Of a DNA stretch of 42,011 nucleotides, positions 12,410-23,540 are shown one piece after another. Both the position numbers and the translations under genes were made by a program. The stretch covers positions 16,457 through 58,467 of the forward strand of contig JAKCWW010002352.1 in the NCBI GenBank assembly GCA_026260175.1, given 5' to 3'. The stretch is from Reticulitermes lucifugus (lineage: Eukaryota; Arthropoda; Insecta; Blattodea; Rhinotermitidae). The notes under the pieces were generated by a model, which saw only the letters and a list, made by a program, of their open reading frames with translations, was not told the DNA's origin and did not search any database. How positions within the stretch are numbered: the first letter of the stretch is position 1; each line of letters starts with the position of its first letter.

Positions 12410-12660
12410 AATCATTTCTGAAAATAACTGACAAAAACTGCGCTTTGGTTATAAGTGGAAAATCTTAAAATAATTACCACTGGGCTCTGTGTTGTGCAAC
12501 TTCACTCCTCCTTACAGGCATTTTCCACAAAGGAATCTTTCACAGCCTCTTGCCCAGACGTACCTTTCATGGCGCGCTACACAGCATTTCATACACCATA
12601 TTTATTGCCAAATTGCGATGGATCCCTGCAGCTGTATGTAGTATAAGTTAACACTGAAGT
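12391..12660 (-). mobile_element. Possible pogo-type DNA transposon 3' end
   Basis: On the minus strand a short frame ends KCCVARHERYVW...CERFLCGKC then stop (about 12520-12590). This Cys/Trp/Cys-rich pattern is reminiscent of the C-terminal zinc ribbon of some pogo/Tigger transposases. About 130 bp beyond, the strand ends in TGTTCCATTCACCCTAACTG, whose complement begins CAGT at 12391 as pogo termini do. A second copy of TTAGGGTGAATGGAAC lies at 12176-12191 in the same orientation, so it is not the missing inverted partner. No DDE domain is present. The 117-codon frame upstream (12589-12942, minus) is not recognised and could be further transposase remnant or unrelated. Assignment is tentative. 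Confidence 0.35.
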
Positions 12661-12942
12661 TTTTGTCCGTGTTTCAGTTAGCTCAACACGTTTTGTGGCG
12701 TGTGGCGAGCAGAGTGCAGAAGGAGACGTCCAACAGGGACAAAAGCTGTTGATGTGAACTTGGTGAAAAGCTCTTGCTGCCAGGCCATTTTCTTTGATAG
12801 CAATTAATACGGTTTGACCTTCTCTTGTTTTCGTAGCCATACCCTCAGCAATTTTTCTACGATGCAGACATATTCGTGGTACTTGGACTACTTGACTCTT
12901 TGAAGATGGAAGCGATATGTTTTCCCGAAACGTAGGTAACAA
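12589..12942 (-). other. Unrecognised 117-codon open frame
   Basis: An open frame on the minus strand is rich in charged residues near its start (LHRRKIAEGMATKTREG) and in Cys/Ser/Thr later. It starts inside the hammerhead-like repeat at 12.9 kb and ends just before the zinc-ribbon-like peptide. No domain is recognised. It could be part of a transposon protein, or open by chance. Confidence 0.25.
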
Positions 12943-13000
12943 ACTACCAACCTACGACGCTCAATATGAGCCACCACCTCTACTTTCAATAGTTCTGCGT
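12893..13000 (+). mobile_element. Repeat with hammerhead-like core (relic)
   Basis: The string TTGAAGA, then U, GGAA, a loop, UUCC, then C and GAAAC followed by GTAGG reproduces the order of a hammerhead core. Position C3 is replaced by U, and the flanks do not pair to form stem I, so it should be inactive. The segment after GAAACGT (GGTAACAAACTACCAACC) matches, from memory, an abundant insect repeat whose members share this GAAAC(A/G)T junction. It is interpreted as a decayed end of a retroelement related to those at 14.66 and 32.75 kb. Confidence 0.45.
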
Positions 13001-13221
13001 CATTCCTAATGCTTCTGCTTTCTCGAAACGTTTTTATAGCTTTATTCATATCTTCTGCCCTCTACGATTGCTATTTTTCATTTATATTCACCATCTTCAA
13101 CGTACATAGTGTAACTTATTTACTTCATAAAACCGCTGACATAATATTAGAAATGTACAGTTTATAAGACAAAGATTATCATCATTTCCCACAACGAGCC
13201 TATTCACCCGAATTTGTTCAG

Positions 13222-13222
<1 letters not shown>

Positions 13223-13258
<36 letters not shown>
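13223..13258. repeat. (AT)n microsatellite
   Basis: An uninterrupted run of about 17 AT dinucleotides. Confidence 0.95.
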
Positions 13259-13259
<1 letters not shown>

Positions 13260-13334
13260 ACGGTTTGTATCACTGCCATTCTACCAATAATGGCTTTGGC
13301 CCTTAGAATACCTGCGTACTATTTAAACCTTACT

Positions 13335-13613
13335 AACAAGTGCGGCCGCGCGGTCTAAGGTGTGCGTTTGCGGCCGCTCACTTGTTGGGATTGCGGGTTC
13401 TAATCCCGCCGGGGGTATGGATGTCTGTCTCTTATGAGTGCTGTGTGTTGTCAGGAAGAGGTGTCCGCTACGGGCCGATCACTCGTCCAGAGAAGTCCTA
13501 CCGAGTGTGTGTGTGTGTGTGTGTGTCTAATTGAGTGTGATCTCGAAACCTCGAAAAGGAGGAGGCCTAGGCCCACAAGGGCTGTCGTTGCCATGGAAAC
13601 AAACAATAAGTGC
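13335..13613 (+). mobile_element. SINE-A copy 1 (tRNA-derived)
   Basis: A tRNA-like head carries an A box (CGCGGTCTAAGG, 13349-13360) and a B box (GGTTCTAATCC, 13396-13406). It is followed by a body with CATGGATGT-like and GCCGATCACTCGTCCAG strings, an internal (GT)n run at about 13505-13524 and the block GGAGGCCTAGGCCC near the 3' end. The same order recurs at 23.0 and 23.55 kb, which establishes a family. Flanking AACAAGTGC (13335-13343) and AACAATAAGTGC (13602-13613) may be a diverged target duplication. SINEs use pol III promoters and borrow LINE enzymes for mobility; which LINE serves this one is not evident. Confidence 0.85.
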
Positions 13614-14661
13614 AAGAAACTGTAATTCAGTACAGCATGTCCGCCTAAACCCTAAAAATGCTAACATACACAAATACTTAAACAGGCACCCTTATCAGCT
13701 CACCTTAGGGAAACAGCTTCAAAACAGAAACTTATCAAGCAAGCACACTCTTCCGTCTACACAGTGCTTTTCCTGCGCCACATTCTCCACGCTGAAGAGG
13801 AACACTGCAAATCTCAGTACTGATCACAAAGCCGCCAGTAACGCCGTCACACAGTTTTCCATAAAAATGATCCTACTCGCCCACTGGCCCCATACACCGG
13901 AACTTGCCGAAGACACAAAGATCCACAGACACGCCAGTAACTATCTACCAGTTGCCACTGCTTAACATAGTAGAAGACCCGAGTCTTCAAACGTATGACA
14001 TCCTAGAATATCGTATTTAAGAATTAAGTTTCGGTATAATAAGTAAACCACTTCGCCTTTCAACAAACTATTTTCACAAACCCAAAATGGGTTCATCTCA
14101 ATGTTATCCGTTATGGAGAGTGTGTAACAGCTGTCACAAGAAGTCAGTGGATAAAAAAGTAGCATTTACATGTTACAAAAGAAAGTGATCCCGTTTGTCC
14201 ACTGCTCACACGTTTAGAAAAACACTTAACACACTTCATAGCAAATATTTCAAACATTAATTGGAGGCCAGTAGGGTACTTACATTAAGGTTTTGAAACG
14301 AGTTGCACCTGCACAAGACATAAAAAATTATGTTATATCTCACAGCAAGCACACTCAGTCGCCATACAGAGACAAGCCAGTTAATTAGGCTTATAGAAAT
14401 AAACACTGTTTATTTTGAGGCTCATAAATCATATAAATATTCTGCATGGCAGTAATGCCCAGTTACAGAACGTCAAAGCAGCTGGTACACATAGCAAAGA
14501 GCGTGTCTTAAAATAGAATGTAAAGGTATAACTTAAAGACTTATTATTATTAAAACTCACAGAAAATACGTTTGGGACAAAGTAAGGGTACTGAAATTGT
14601 TTTGAATCATTACAAATGTAACTTGTATATTAACTGGTCTTTAGAGTACTTGGTATATTCA
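13614..14661. other. Stretch without a recognised gene
   Basis: The longest open frame in the window (144 codons, 13531-13965) starts inside SINE-A and continues through C-rich sequence to about 13965. Its residues show no domain and its start lies in a repeat, so it is probably fortuitous. No other feature was found. Confidence 0.5.
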
Positions 14662-14700
14662 CTCCCTGAAAATGGTGTATAGCACCGAAACATGTCGGAG
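14662..14700 (+). ncRNA. Hammerhead ribozyme-like motif, one core change
   Basis: The parts of a type I hammerhead appear in order. Stem I 5' strand is CUCC (14662-14665) and the core is CUGAAAA (14666-14672, consensus CUGANGA). After one extra U, stem II is GGUG/CACC (14674-14677 with 14683-14686) around a 5-nt loop. Then come GAAAC (14687-14691), AU, the cleavage triplet GUC (14694-14696) and stem I 3' strand GGAG (14697-14700), which pairs fully with CUCC. The sole core defect is A in place of the invariant G8 at 14671, which should abolish or strongly weaken cleavage. Stem III is only two pairs inside the palindrome ACAUGU, a form known from hammerheads in Penelope-like elements that act as dimers. 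No flanking RT is visible. Confidence 0.65.
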
Positions 14701-14845
14701 GATTTATAACAACTATACAATTGTGTACGTTGTGTGTGCATTTGTTGGTTTAATGAAAAATAGAAGAGCAAGTATATATCTACCAAAGCCTAGCGTGTAA
14801 TACGTACTTTATTAAAACGTTGGAATTTATCCTTGGTTGTGCATA

Positions 14846-14866
14846 GTGTGTGTGTGTGTGTGTGTA
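14846..14866. repeat. (GT)n microsatellite
   Basis: About ten GT dinucleotides followed by an imperfect extension. Confidence 0.9.
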
Positions 14867-16615
14867 TGTGTTTGTAAGTCAGTAAATGAAGACTACTGGA
14901 GTCGTCGTTTCAGGATAATATCGGTAGAGAAGGCAGCTGCGTTGCGCACACAAAGGTTTACACGTGTGTAAAATGCAGCTGTCCGTTACGTCACATTCCT
15001 GCAGGCAGAGCAGACTGCATTATCGGCAGCAGGTAACAGTAACATAACAGTTACCGGTGCTGGACGGTCGGTGTCCCAGACGATAGTGTGTTGAATTGAT
15101 TCTCTGGTTTGTCGTGCTGCACTGCAGCGCCTGGCAACGCTACAGACATCATAGATTCTGCGAATCCTGACCGAAAAAATACAGTCGTACTTTATCGGTC
15201 TGCGCCCTTTAAACTGTCAACTTTTATTTATCACAATTAATGATAATTACGTGTAATAGTCACAGGACTAAAAGTAATGAAGATCAGCATAAATGCATTC
15301 CATAGTTAGTCTACTATCAGCTTCGCCGACAAACAAAACACGGATGTAGAAAAAAGTGCTTATTTCCTAATTCAGTACTAACTGTAGGTATATACTGATC
15401 GTATTCCAACACAAAACACTCAAGCAGACCAAAACTACACACTGCACAGTTACGTGCAATGAATAAAACAGCATAGAAACCGCAATGCAGCCCCTGCGAG
15501 GTCGACTGAGGTTAGGATAAAGATACATTTTAGCAAACTATTGCGCCTGTGGTAAGTACAAGCGTTATAGTTTGTTTATTCAAATTAATTTCAGTCGAAG
15601 CAGGGCAACAAGACAGTCCGTAGCAGTGTCAACAACGTTGCGTCACACATTTAACTTCAGTTTCAAAATTCCGACAGCTGTGAACTGAGTGATAATAATT
15701 TATAAGCAATTGTTGAACGTCGAAATGCTGCAGCACTGGCCGCACGACAGTTCACATCTTGGTGATAGAGTGCAAGAAATGCAGAAAGTCATCGCAATCC
15801 TGACACATGACTATTCCTCTTTACAATTAGCCACTAATTTCATATTCATCTTCCACAGTAAGGAAAGTGAACATAACACAAGGCATAAAAGCATACGATA
15901 TAAGTAGCAGGATCAATTTAATTTCTTGCAATAAAAATTATTTTTAACACGGTGTAGAGGAGGAGTTGCACTTAAATTGGAGGTGTTCAATACGAAGTCT
16001 CTTTGAACACATATTAAAGCCAATTCCATATTAGCTCTTTGATCAAAGACCGCACTCACCATTCCAATTAACAGGAACAAAAGAGCTACCTAACAAACTA
16101 ATTAACTGAATAACTGATTAACTACAATAGTTGTGGTATACCCCGAAGATTAAAAACCGCCAATATCAAAACCAGCCTTTTCATCAAATACTACGCCAGA
16201 CGTTTCCTACCCTCATAACTTCTCTTTCTAACATTCGTCCTATAGCATCCTTCCACTTCCTTCTTTGTCTTACAGGTGTATGTTTTCTAATAAGTTTACC
16301 CCAACAGCCCTCGGTGTACATTCGTAGTCTCCCCATGTCCAGCCCATCATAGCTTTCTAGATATCACAACCCTAAAAGCACTAGCACCCCGTATGTACCA
16401 TGAAGTACTATGTTATGTAATTCTATAAATTATCCATTTAATACTTAATCTACATTGCGACCAATAATTTTCGCAAACCTTTAAGTCATAATGTTTCTTC
16501 GAAGCAACAAACCGCGTTCCAAACCCACTTAAAACACGAGAAATTTTATTTTGGAAGTTATGTATTTAATTTACATTAAGGTAATATTATACAGCTCCCG
16601 TGGAATGAGTAATAT
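14867..16615. other. Stretch without a recognised gene
   Basis: Nothing is recognised with confidence. On the minus strand, 16190-16370 encodes a short peptide (RRKWKDAIGRMLERE) that is vaguely like a LINE C-terminus, but too little is left to call. Confidence 0.5.
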
Positions 16616-16699
16616 ACAGATAAGATTTATTCCAACTTACTGCACAGTAACTTGTATGTAGTATAAACTGTGCAATAAGTTGGAATAAATCTTATCTGT
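16616..16699. repeat. 33-bp near-perfect inverted repeat (hairpin)
   Basis: The left arm 16616-16648 (ACAGATAAGATTTATTCC...) and right arm 16667-16699 are reverse complements with one mismatch (a C/T difference that becomes a G-U pair in RNA). They are separated by 18 nt. A transcript from either strand would fold into a ~33-bp hairpin. The flanks do not extend the pairing and no target duplication is evident. It could be a small fold-back transposon, a palindromic duplication or a small-RNA precursor. Confidence 0.95.
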
Positions 16700-18289
16700 A
16701 ACTTAAGTTAAGGTGTTTATTTTTTAGGCGCTTTCGCAAAGTAGTTTCGAAGAGCGAACATTTGCCTCATGTCTGTTCATCTCTCCGTACGAAACAGCGC
16801 AACTCCCACAGGAATAATTTAAGTAAAATTCGCAGTTTGAATATTTACCAGAATTTATCGACACATTCGAAATTTGAATAAAATGGGACAGAAATAACAG
16901 ACACTTTACATTAAGGCATACGTACAATTGTGATATTATATTGCCACAATTAGCCTTAACAAGTGAGACAGTGTTCCCTAGGATACAAGGGCTGAGACAG
17001 AAGAAATAAGTATAAGGAATAAGATAACTCGCTGTTTATGAGATATCGACTATGATCGATCCGTTTCTAAGATAGGAAACCCACTTACATTGTTTGTTGT
17101 GTAAAATGTGTAAATGCAATCTGAAAGACTCGCATCTCAAGTGTTTTTCTTGAAAGTAGTCAGAACTGTAAAATGTTGGGCTAACAACTGATTGCATGAG
17201 CCGCAAGTATGACGTTCTGCGGACATTTTCAAACTTGTTAGTTTCGTTTTTGTATACGTCCGCGCAGGTATAAATGTTTGTAAAGTTACTGAGTATTAAA
17301 CACAGACATAGTGTCCACCACGTATGTATGTAACACTAAGAGATTATTTTAATATTTCGAGAAATACTATGAATTTTACATCATTTTGAACATATGTTCT
17401 TCTTACGAAAACCTTGCACGCTAACTTTTAAACTACACCAGTTGTCTTCACCAATAAGCTAAACCTCAGCACAACAGAAATGCAGAAGTTCCGACGCGTA
17501 TAATATTTTGCTCGAATTTCATATAGGCCTACTTAAAACTGCAACTGAATATACATGTAGAAGTCGTTTGTACAATGCCTCATTAGGGCGTATAACTGTA
17601 CGGCACCTTCCTAAGCAATCATAACCCGAATCATGCGACGTAAGCAAGAATAAAACTGATGGCTGCTTGGTACATATGTGAACAGTAATCTCAGAGCAAG
17701 AAAACATGTTTAGACCGGTTTTTCTAGTTTTCCGAAAAGACAAGTGTCATTGTCATGTCTGAAATAGTGCATAGTGCAATTAGAGTGAAGGCTCGCAAGT
17801 TCTCCAAATACGTCAGCCTTGAGATCGATGTTTGCCTATACAATTCGTCTTCCAAACTGTGAAGAGAAAAAAAGTTACAAAACATAGCATTTATCCGACA
17901 CAAATAGAGTGGGACAACTCACATTACATTTCTTACGAATGCATTTTCAAACGATATTTGCGCACAAGTCAGGCATTGCTTTGTTCGTTCGAGAAACCTT
18001 TAAAAACGATGTTATCACAAAACAGGCGAAATAGTTGTAAGCTTATTTCCAACAAACTTCAGTACTCTCAACAGAAATGGAAATACTAACTACAGTTTCA
18101 TTAATTTCACACATACTCTGAACGGCACTGATAACATTGGCAATAGCGAAGCTATATAACAGATTGAGAATCTCTCGGGACACAATGTTGTGGAGCACAT
18201 GCATGTGTAGGAAAGACAAGCGACAGACCCGAAAGGCTGCGTGATGGCGACTTCATTACATGTGTTAATCACAATACGAGTATGTCATT
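16700..18289. other. Stretch without a recognised gene
   Basis: Several frames of 60-85 codons (for example 17519-17743 minus and 17832-18089 plus) have no recognisable features. The palindrome TAGGCCTA occurs at 17524-17531. Confidence 0.55.
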
Positions 18290-18580
18290 ATGGTGAAAAC
18301 ATTAACGAGGATGGCATGGGGGGCATTTATGTTAGATGAAAGAGCTAGGAGCTACACACATATCCTTTTAGCCTGTAAACGTAAAGGGAAGAGAGCATTT
18401 GGAAGAGCCAGAAAAATGTGGCTTGATAATATTAAAATATATCTGCAATAAATAGGGTTTGAAAATATGAAGTGAATATATCTTGGTAAAGATAGGGTCT
18501 ATTGGCGGGATGTTATGAACACTGTAATAAATTTTTCGGTTCATAAAATGCGCGAAATTTCTTGAATAGGAATCGATTAT
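18290..18580 (+). mobile_element. RTE-like LINE, 5'-truncated 3' end
   Basis: The plus strand reads, with few interruptions, KRKGKRAFGRARKMWLDNIK, then after a stop a peptide containing GKDRVYWRDVMNTVIN. This aligns with the family pattern GKRPLGRPRR.WEDNI ... DRDRWRALVNTVMNLRVP, the extreme C-terminus of RTE-like LINE proteins. The same block is seen at 2.6, 34.6 and 37.1 kb. Nothing upstream of this tail is retained. In-frame stops show it is dead. It is more diverged than the copy at 37 kb. Confidence 0.8.
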
Positions 18581-19995
18581 AAGCTTGTGAACACAGACTC
18601 TGCTCAACACAGTTATTTCCAAGCAGCACAGAAAGTGTCTTAAACTTCCTCCCGGATTCCTTATTCAAAGAATGCATTAGTTCTCCACATTTGATACTAA
18701 AGGTCACATATCTCAGTTGGTTAAGCGTAGGATATACAAGTACTAGTTAATGCAAACGAGTCTCTCAGGCAAAATTCCTCGCTTCATATTTGAAGATGTT
18801 GGAGAAATCGACGTCTAGATCTTAAAACGAGCATTCCTTCTTGCAGGTAGTGTTCATATTCCGTTATAAGAGCTTCCTGTTACACTAAACTGCTTTACAT
18901 CTAGTAAACTCTCTTCAGTCAGTGCTTCAATTAATACTAATATAATTTCTACGGAATAATTTATTTATTCAGCACTTTAAAGTGTATACTTCTGTGGTAA
19001 TGACACTGCACTTCATACATTTCCAGTGAATGGAGGAACCCCTGTCCTAAAGATAACCACGTCTCCAGAGTTCTTTGCAGTGAAAACGTGCCAAATGCCC
19101 TTTGGTATTCTGTCCAACAAGAACACATGTGAAATTAACTGAATTATAAAGGTGGAAATGTCTATGGAAATAATCTCCCTCGACCATCTAATAGTAATTT
19201 TACTAGGCGTCTTATTATAAAATACTATCAACCATCACAGCATTTATAGCACGTTACGCAATTTCATATTACCATTATATTCGCTTTCAGAATCTGAGAT
19301 CCGGCGACCGAAAAGATTACACAACTGCTGGGCTTGACCTACATCGAGCTACTGCACATTTGGGAAGGGAAGCCCCTTGTCACGCTTTGCATCGTAAGCA
19401 GGCTCCTTGCTGGGGTAAAAGTTGTGTGATAAGCCGTTGTAGTCTCTGTCTCTCTAAGGCATAGTACAGCGGCAAAAGTAGGAGGCAATATAGGCTTCAG
19501 ATTAGTTATACAAACTTTCCTCCATCCCACTCATCCTCTTGCACTTTCTTCCACTTTACATTTTGTAACAAAACAGTAAGGAACGAACCCCTTTAACCAC
19601 AAAATCTACAACACTAGTACCGCATATAACTTGCGCGCTAATGTTAAAATGCTTTACAACAGGATTGTGACAGTGAAAATACGCAGTTTGTGGCAAAGGC
19701 GCCTTGCATGAGCTGAACTTGGGTTGAATTTGTTAACTCTGCCCTGTATATAAGTACAATTTTAAAATTTCTTTGTTAGTGCAAGCTGTTCTTCAAGCAC
19801 CTGCGGCAAACACCACATTATGTTCTGAGTTGCAAGCATTTAAGCACACAATAACATCGAAAACGTTCATACCGTGAGCTACTAACTTATTTCATATCCC
19901 CTCAACTAAGTCCCAGATGATAAATGTGGCCTAAATTGGATGATTAAGTCTTTATAGTGAATACAGAGCAGTATCATAAAATATTTGATCCAAAA
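18581..19995. other. Stretch without a recognised gene
   Basis: Bases 18704-18730 contain CTCAGTTGGTTAAGCG, an excellent pol III A-box-like string, but no matching B box follows. It may be a much-decayed SINE head. The rest, including frames at 19013-19231 and 19339-19530 on the minus strand, is not recognised. Confidence 0.5.
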
Positions 19996-20308
19996 CTTTA
20001 AAAGGTAAAGGCAAAGTAGTTGTTGTCTCTGTGCATGCCACGAAGGCATTTGGGGAAGTGGGGGCATACCAGCTCTCATTGTCAACCTCGGCATTAGATG
20101 AAGAAGAGTGGTCAACTTAACGTTCCGTCCACTTTACCCCTGAAAAAGGAGATCCTGTATTCGTTAAATAGGAGGCTGGGTGGACACCAGAACTGTTCTG
20201 GACACTTTGGAAATGAGACAGATCTCTTGCTCCTGCCGAAAACCGAGAAAGGTTTTCTCTGTCTCCAATTCAGCAGCCTGGTCGCCATATCTACTAGGCT
20301 ATTCCGGC
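19996..20308 (-). mobile_element. SINE-B (tRNA-derived, near full length)
   Basis: On the minus strand the element begins at about 20308 with a tRNA-like head (ATAGCCTAGTAGATATGGCG, A-box like). It continues through a body that includes CATTTCCAAAGTGTCC, CAGCCTCCTATTTAACG and CCCCAAATGCCTTCGTGG, and ends in a CTTTACCTTT tail near 20000. From memory this matches a widespread arthropod SINE whose other strand often appears in predicted proteins as ATRLLNWRQRKPFSVFGRS. That peptide is readable here, on the minus strand, within 20112-20342. The B box is decayed (CGGTTTTCGGC). No target duplication was identified. Confidence 0.7.
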
Positions 20309-21965
20309 TCTCGAACTTGAAAAAGTACGATTTTAACTGCATTCATCCACTAACAATCAAAATCAATTTGAAAAGCTACCAAACCTAAATCAATCAAGCA
20401 GTCACGCGACCTCAAAATGCAGCAACTGACGAAAAATTGTCCTATTTTTTTAGAGAGCATGAAGTTTCATTATCCTCTTAATATGTCCGCCCCCTTGTAC
20501 CTCTCCTTACACAGTTCATTCTGACTCGCGTTTAAAATCTGTTCCTATTTTTCTATTCACCGTTTGTATGTAACTTTTCCATTCACGTACATGTCCCCTA
20601 ATGCAGGGATATAAAATGTATCCCTTTATTCACTATTAATTTCACACAAATTTCTTTCTACAGCACAAGTCGTCATAAGACAACCGTTATGCTATGTTCA
20701 CAGTGCAATGTGCCTCACGAGCAGAAAAACTGGAAAATGGCACACATGCTTCAACAGTAACAATAAACTACGTTGTGTACCTGATTACACATACCACGGG
20801 CTGTAGACAGCCTACGTCAACCTACCATGACTCACGTAAGTAGGAAATAAATGACAGGACGCTTCAGTGGTCCCTACATCACCTGCAGGCCGTCAGTTTG
20901 TACTAACAACCCTTTCGTCTTTTATCGGGAATAAAGAAAGGAAAATGAGATCTTATTGAGGACAGACACATCATACAATTCACAGAACCCTATATTTATA
21001 AATGGATTTTAAAAATTACTCAGAACCCATTCCCCTAATAAACGAAGAGGATATTACAAGCACAGGTCAAATTATTCTTCAGATTAATTTAAGAATATTT
21101 GTATTTCGTTACGTCAGATAACAAAATACATAAAATAACTTATCTTTTTACAATCAGGCTATGAAAACTAAGACAGCAGAAGAAGCTCTCATAATTCAAT
21201 CCCGTCTAATGTATCGGGATGCAAGAACTTCCCTACCCCTTACACATTTAGGATGTAGTCTAGTAAATAAAAGCATGCGTTAAATCCCTATATTGCGATT
21301 ACTATGGAAATTGAACCGGCACTTTGAAATGTAAGAGATAACCATAGTCATTCAATTTACACAGATTATTCCGTCCGCTCGTCCCAAAACTTTATCTCCC
21401 CAATAACGCCTTCTCTGAAACCTCAGTACAAGCGAACGTAAGCCAGCTGCGTGCAACACTTTGTACGAAAAAATGTTCTTTAGGCAAACATATAAATAAA
21501 AACAAATTAAAGATGATCTTACAAAAAGACTATGTCTACATATAAGAGGCGAAATGCTGTGGATCGACAATTGAAAAAAAATACTACTTCAAGGAAGCCC
21601 TTGTTTTATAGAAAAAAGCTTTAGCTGCGTGTGGATATATTGCAACGTGGGAGGACGAATTTGGATGAAGAACTGAGAATATGTGAGTGATAGTGGACCA
21701 CTTTGCTGTACAGTCCATCATATTCCTAGCCAAACTGAGGAAGTCTATGAGAACCATTAGTAAGGCAGCCGGCCACCTGACAAAGACCTTCCACACATGG
21801 AGCTGGCATGCTATGGAAGTTCGGTAAGTAGTAGGAAATTGACAAACTATATAATTGGTGAAGACGGGTGTCGGAAAATAGCATGGAATTATAACTGTAA
21901 TGGGAAGACCACACAGATGACTGAAGAAGCGACGGCGAACTGTCGTATGGTTCGCGAACAGGGCG
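20309..21965. other. Stretch without a recognised gene
   Basis: Frames at 21352-21570, 21584-21796 (minus) and 21797-22030 (plus) show no domain I recognise. No tandem array or strong inverted repeat was seen. Confidence 0.5.
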
Positions 21966-21994
21966 AGAAGGAAGGAAGGAAAGAAAGAAAGAAA
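21966..21994. repeat. (GAAG)n/(GAAA)n purine tract
   Basis: Three GAAG units followed by GAAA units make a short polypurine microsatellite. Confidence 0.85.
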
Positions 21995-23002
21995 CTCAAG
22001 AACAATGTTGACAATTTGACGTTTGTATGAGCAAGGTCAATTCAGTTGATTCTAAATATGGATTTTTTTTACCGATAATAGCTAAGTAAGTGCTCTCATT
22101 CCAGACAGAGAATTACTGCATATAAAAGACAGTCGGTGGATCTACATGGTACTTACACAGCTGGCAACAGGGCAGGAATTGTGGTCACTTACCTGAAAAA
22201 AATAAAATATTCAAAATTAAGAAGGCTTTGGTAGCAGCCATGTACATTTCCAGTATATATATATACATACATACATACATACATACATACATACATCTAT
22301 AGAGCCTAGTCATTTTCCTTATATAATCTAGGTACCCGTCACATTATAATCTGTTTCCAGCATTCGAAAAAATGACGCACAGTTCAAAATCCGTGACAAC
22401 CGCTAATCTGTGTTCACTGGCGCTACGTCTGCTCCCATGTCACATGCCTGCATGAAGGACATGTTGCTAGTGTTCAACAAAGAACTATATATCTTGTAAT
22501 GTTGCCTATCTACTGTCTACAGCTTACTTAATCATGAATAATTAAATAACCAACCATTTGCACTGTTGTTTAGAACACCCAACTACCTTCAATATATCTC
22601 AAACCTCTTTCGACCCACAAGGAAGTTCAGTTTTGTACAACTGGTAGTACCAAAGACTTACGTCTGACAGTCTGAGAAGAGTGTGTATATTGGTATAAGA
22701 ATCCAGCTGAAAAAATACAAAAATATTGTAAAATATACACGAGAAAAACACACTACCTTTCACATACCAATAAAATATACTAAAAATTTTGAAATGCCTA
22801 TTTAGTACAATTTTATTCAATCGGGAATCGGACGGACACAAGGAGCCCCGCAAGGACTCAAAGTCTTCTGAAGACACTAAAACAACACAGAAAGAGTCAC
22901 AATCGCATATAAAATGCTGCTGTGCTGCACCAAATATTGCACAAGAAACGTTACTTTGAATTCTGAAAATAAGTTCATTTCGATTTTCGATAAAATTAGA
23001 CC
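21995..23002. other. Stretch without a recognised gene
   Basis: It contains the ATAC microsatellite. On the plus strand at about 22830-22870 a short peptide RTQGAPQGLKVF resembles the QG.PQG box of a reverse transcriptase, but with no supporting context. Confidence 0.45.
22253..22297. repeat. (TA)n-(ATAC)n compound microsatellite
   Basis: A short TA run passes into about nine perfect ATAC units. Confidence 0.95.
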
Positions 23003-23219
23003 TTAATCGCGCTGCTGTCGCTCGATTGCTGGGAATACTAGTTCGAATCTGCTGAGGGCATGGATGTTCTTCTATTGTGTTTGTTGTGTGTTGTGTACGT
23101 AGAGCGGCCTCTTCGACAAGCTGATCACTCGTTCAGAGGAGTCCTATTGGGTGTGTGTGTGTCATCTAGAAACCTGAACAATGAGGAGGCCTAGGCCCGA
23201 CTTGAGCTGTTGCGCCACA
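23003..23219 (+). mobile_element. SINE-A copy 2, head decayed
   Basis: This copy keeps the B box (AGTTCGAATCT, 23040-23050), the CATGGATGT string, CTGATCACTCGTTCAGAGGA, a short (GT)n run at 23152-23163 and the GAGGAGGCCTAGGCCC block. The A box is barely recognisable. It ends in a short A-rich tail exactly where the LINE endonuclease frame begins, so it sits on the 5' border of that LINE remnant. It is more diverged from copy 1 than copy 3 is. Confidence 0.8.
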
Positions 23220-23540
23220 GAAAAAATGGCAAAGAGAGGAAGAGCCTGGCCGAATTTTGTGAAATGAACTGGTTAGAAATGCTGAATGGGAATCATGGAG
23301 GGGAGAGGAACGGCGAGTTTAACTTTGTAAATCCATCAGGAAGAAGTGTCATTGATTATACGTTGACATCGAAAGGTGTTTTACAAGACGTTACGGACTT
23401 CAAAACTGGAAGTGAAATCGTTCAAAGCCTCTTGCCTTTAACGCTAATATTATGAAGTGCTGCTGGGTAGAAGGTAGTGGGGAGGTAGGGGTTTAAGTGG
23501 TAAAACGTAGAAGATAATTAGATATAAATGGAAGTATAGC

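Noticed and set aside
16190..16370. Minus-strand peptide RRKWKDAIGRMLERE, possible LINE C-terminus
   Set aside because: Only a loose match to the RW.D pattern and no other family landmark.
18704..18760. CTCAGTTGGTTAAGCG, a strong pol III A-box-like string
   Set aside because: No B box or cloverleaf follows; not called as tRNA or SINE.
22825..22875. Peptide RTQGAPQGLKVF resembling an RT QG.PQG box
   Set aside because: No neighbouring RT motif in any frame; too short to separate from chance.
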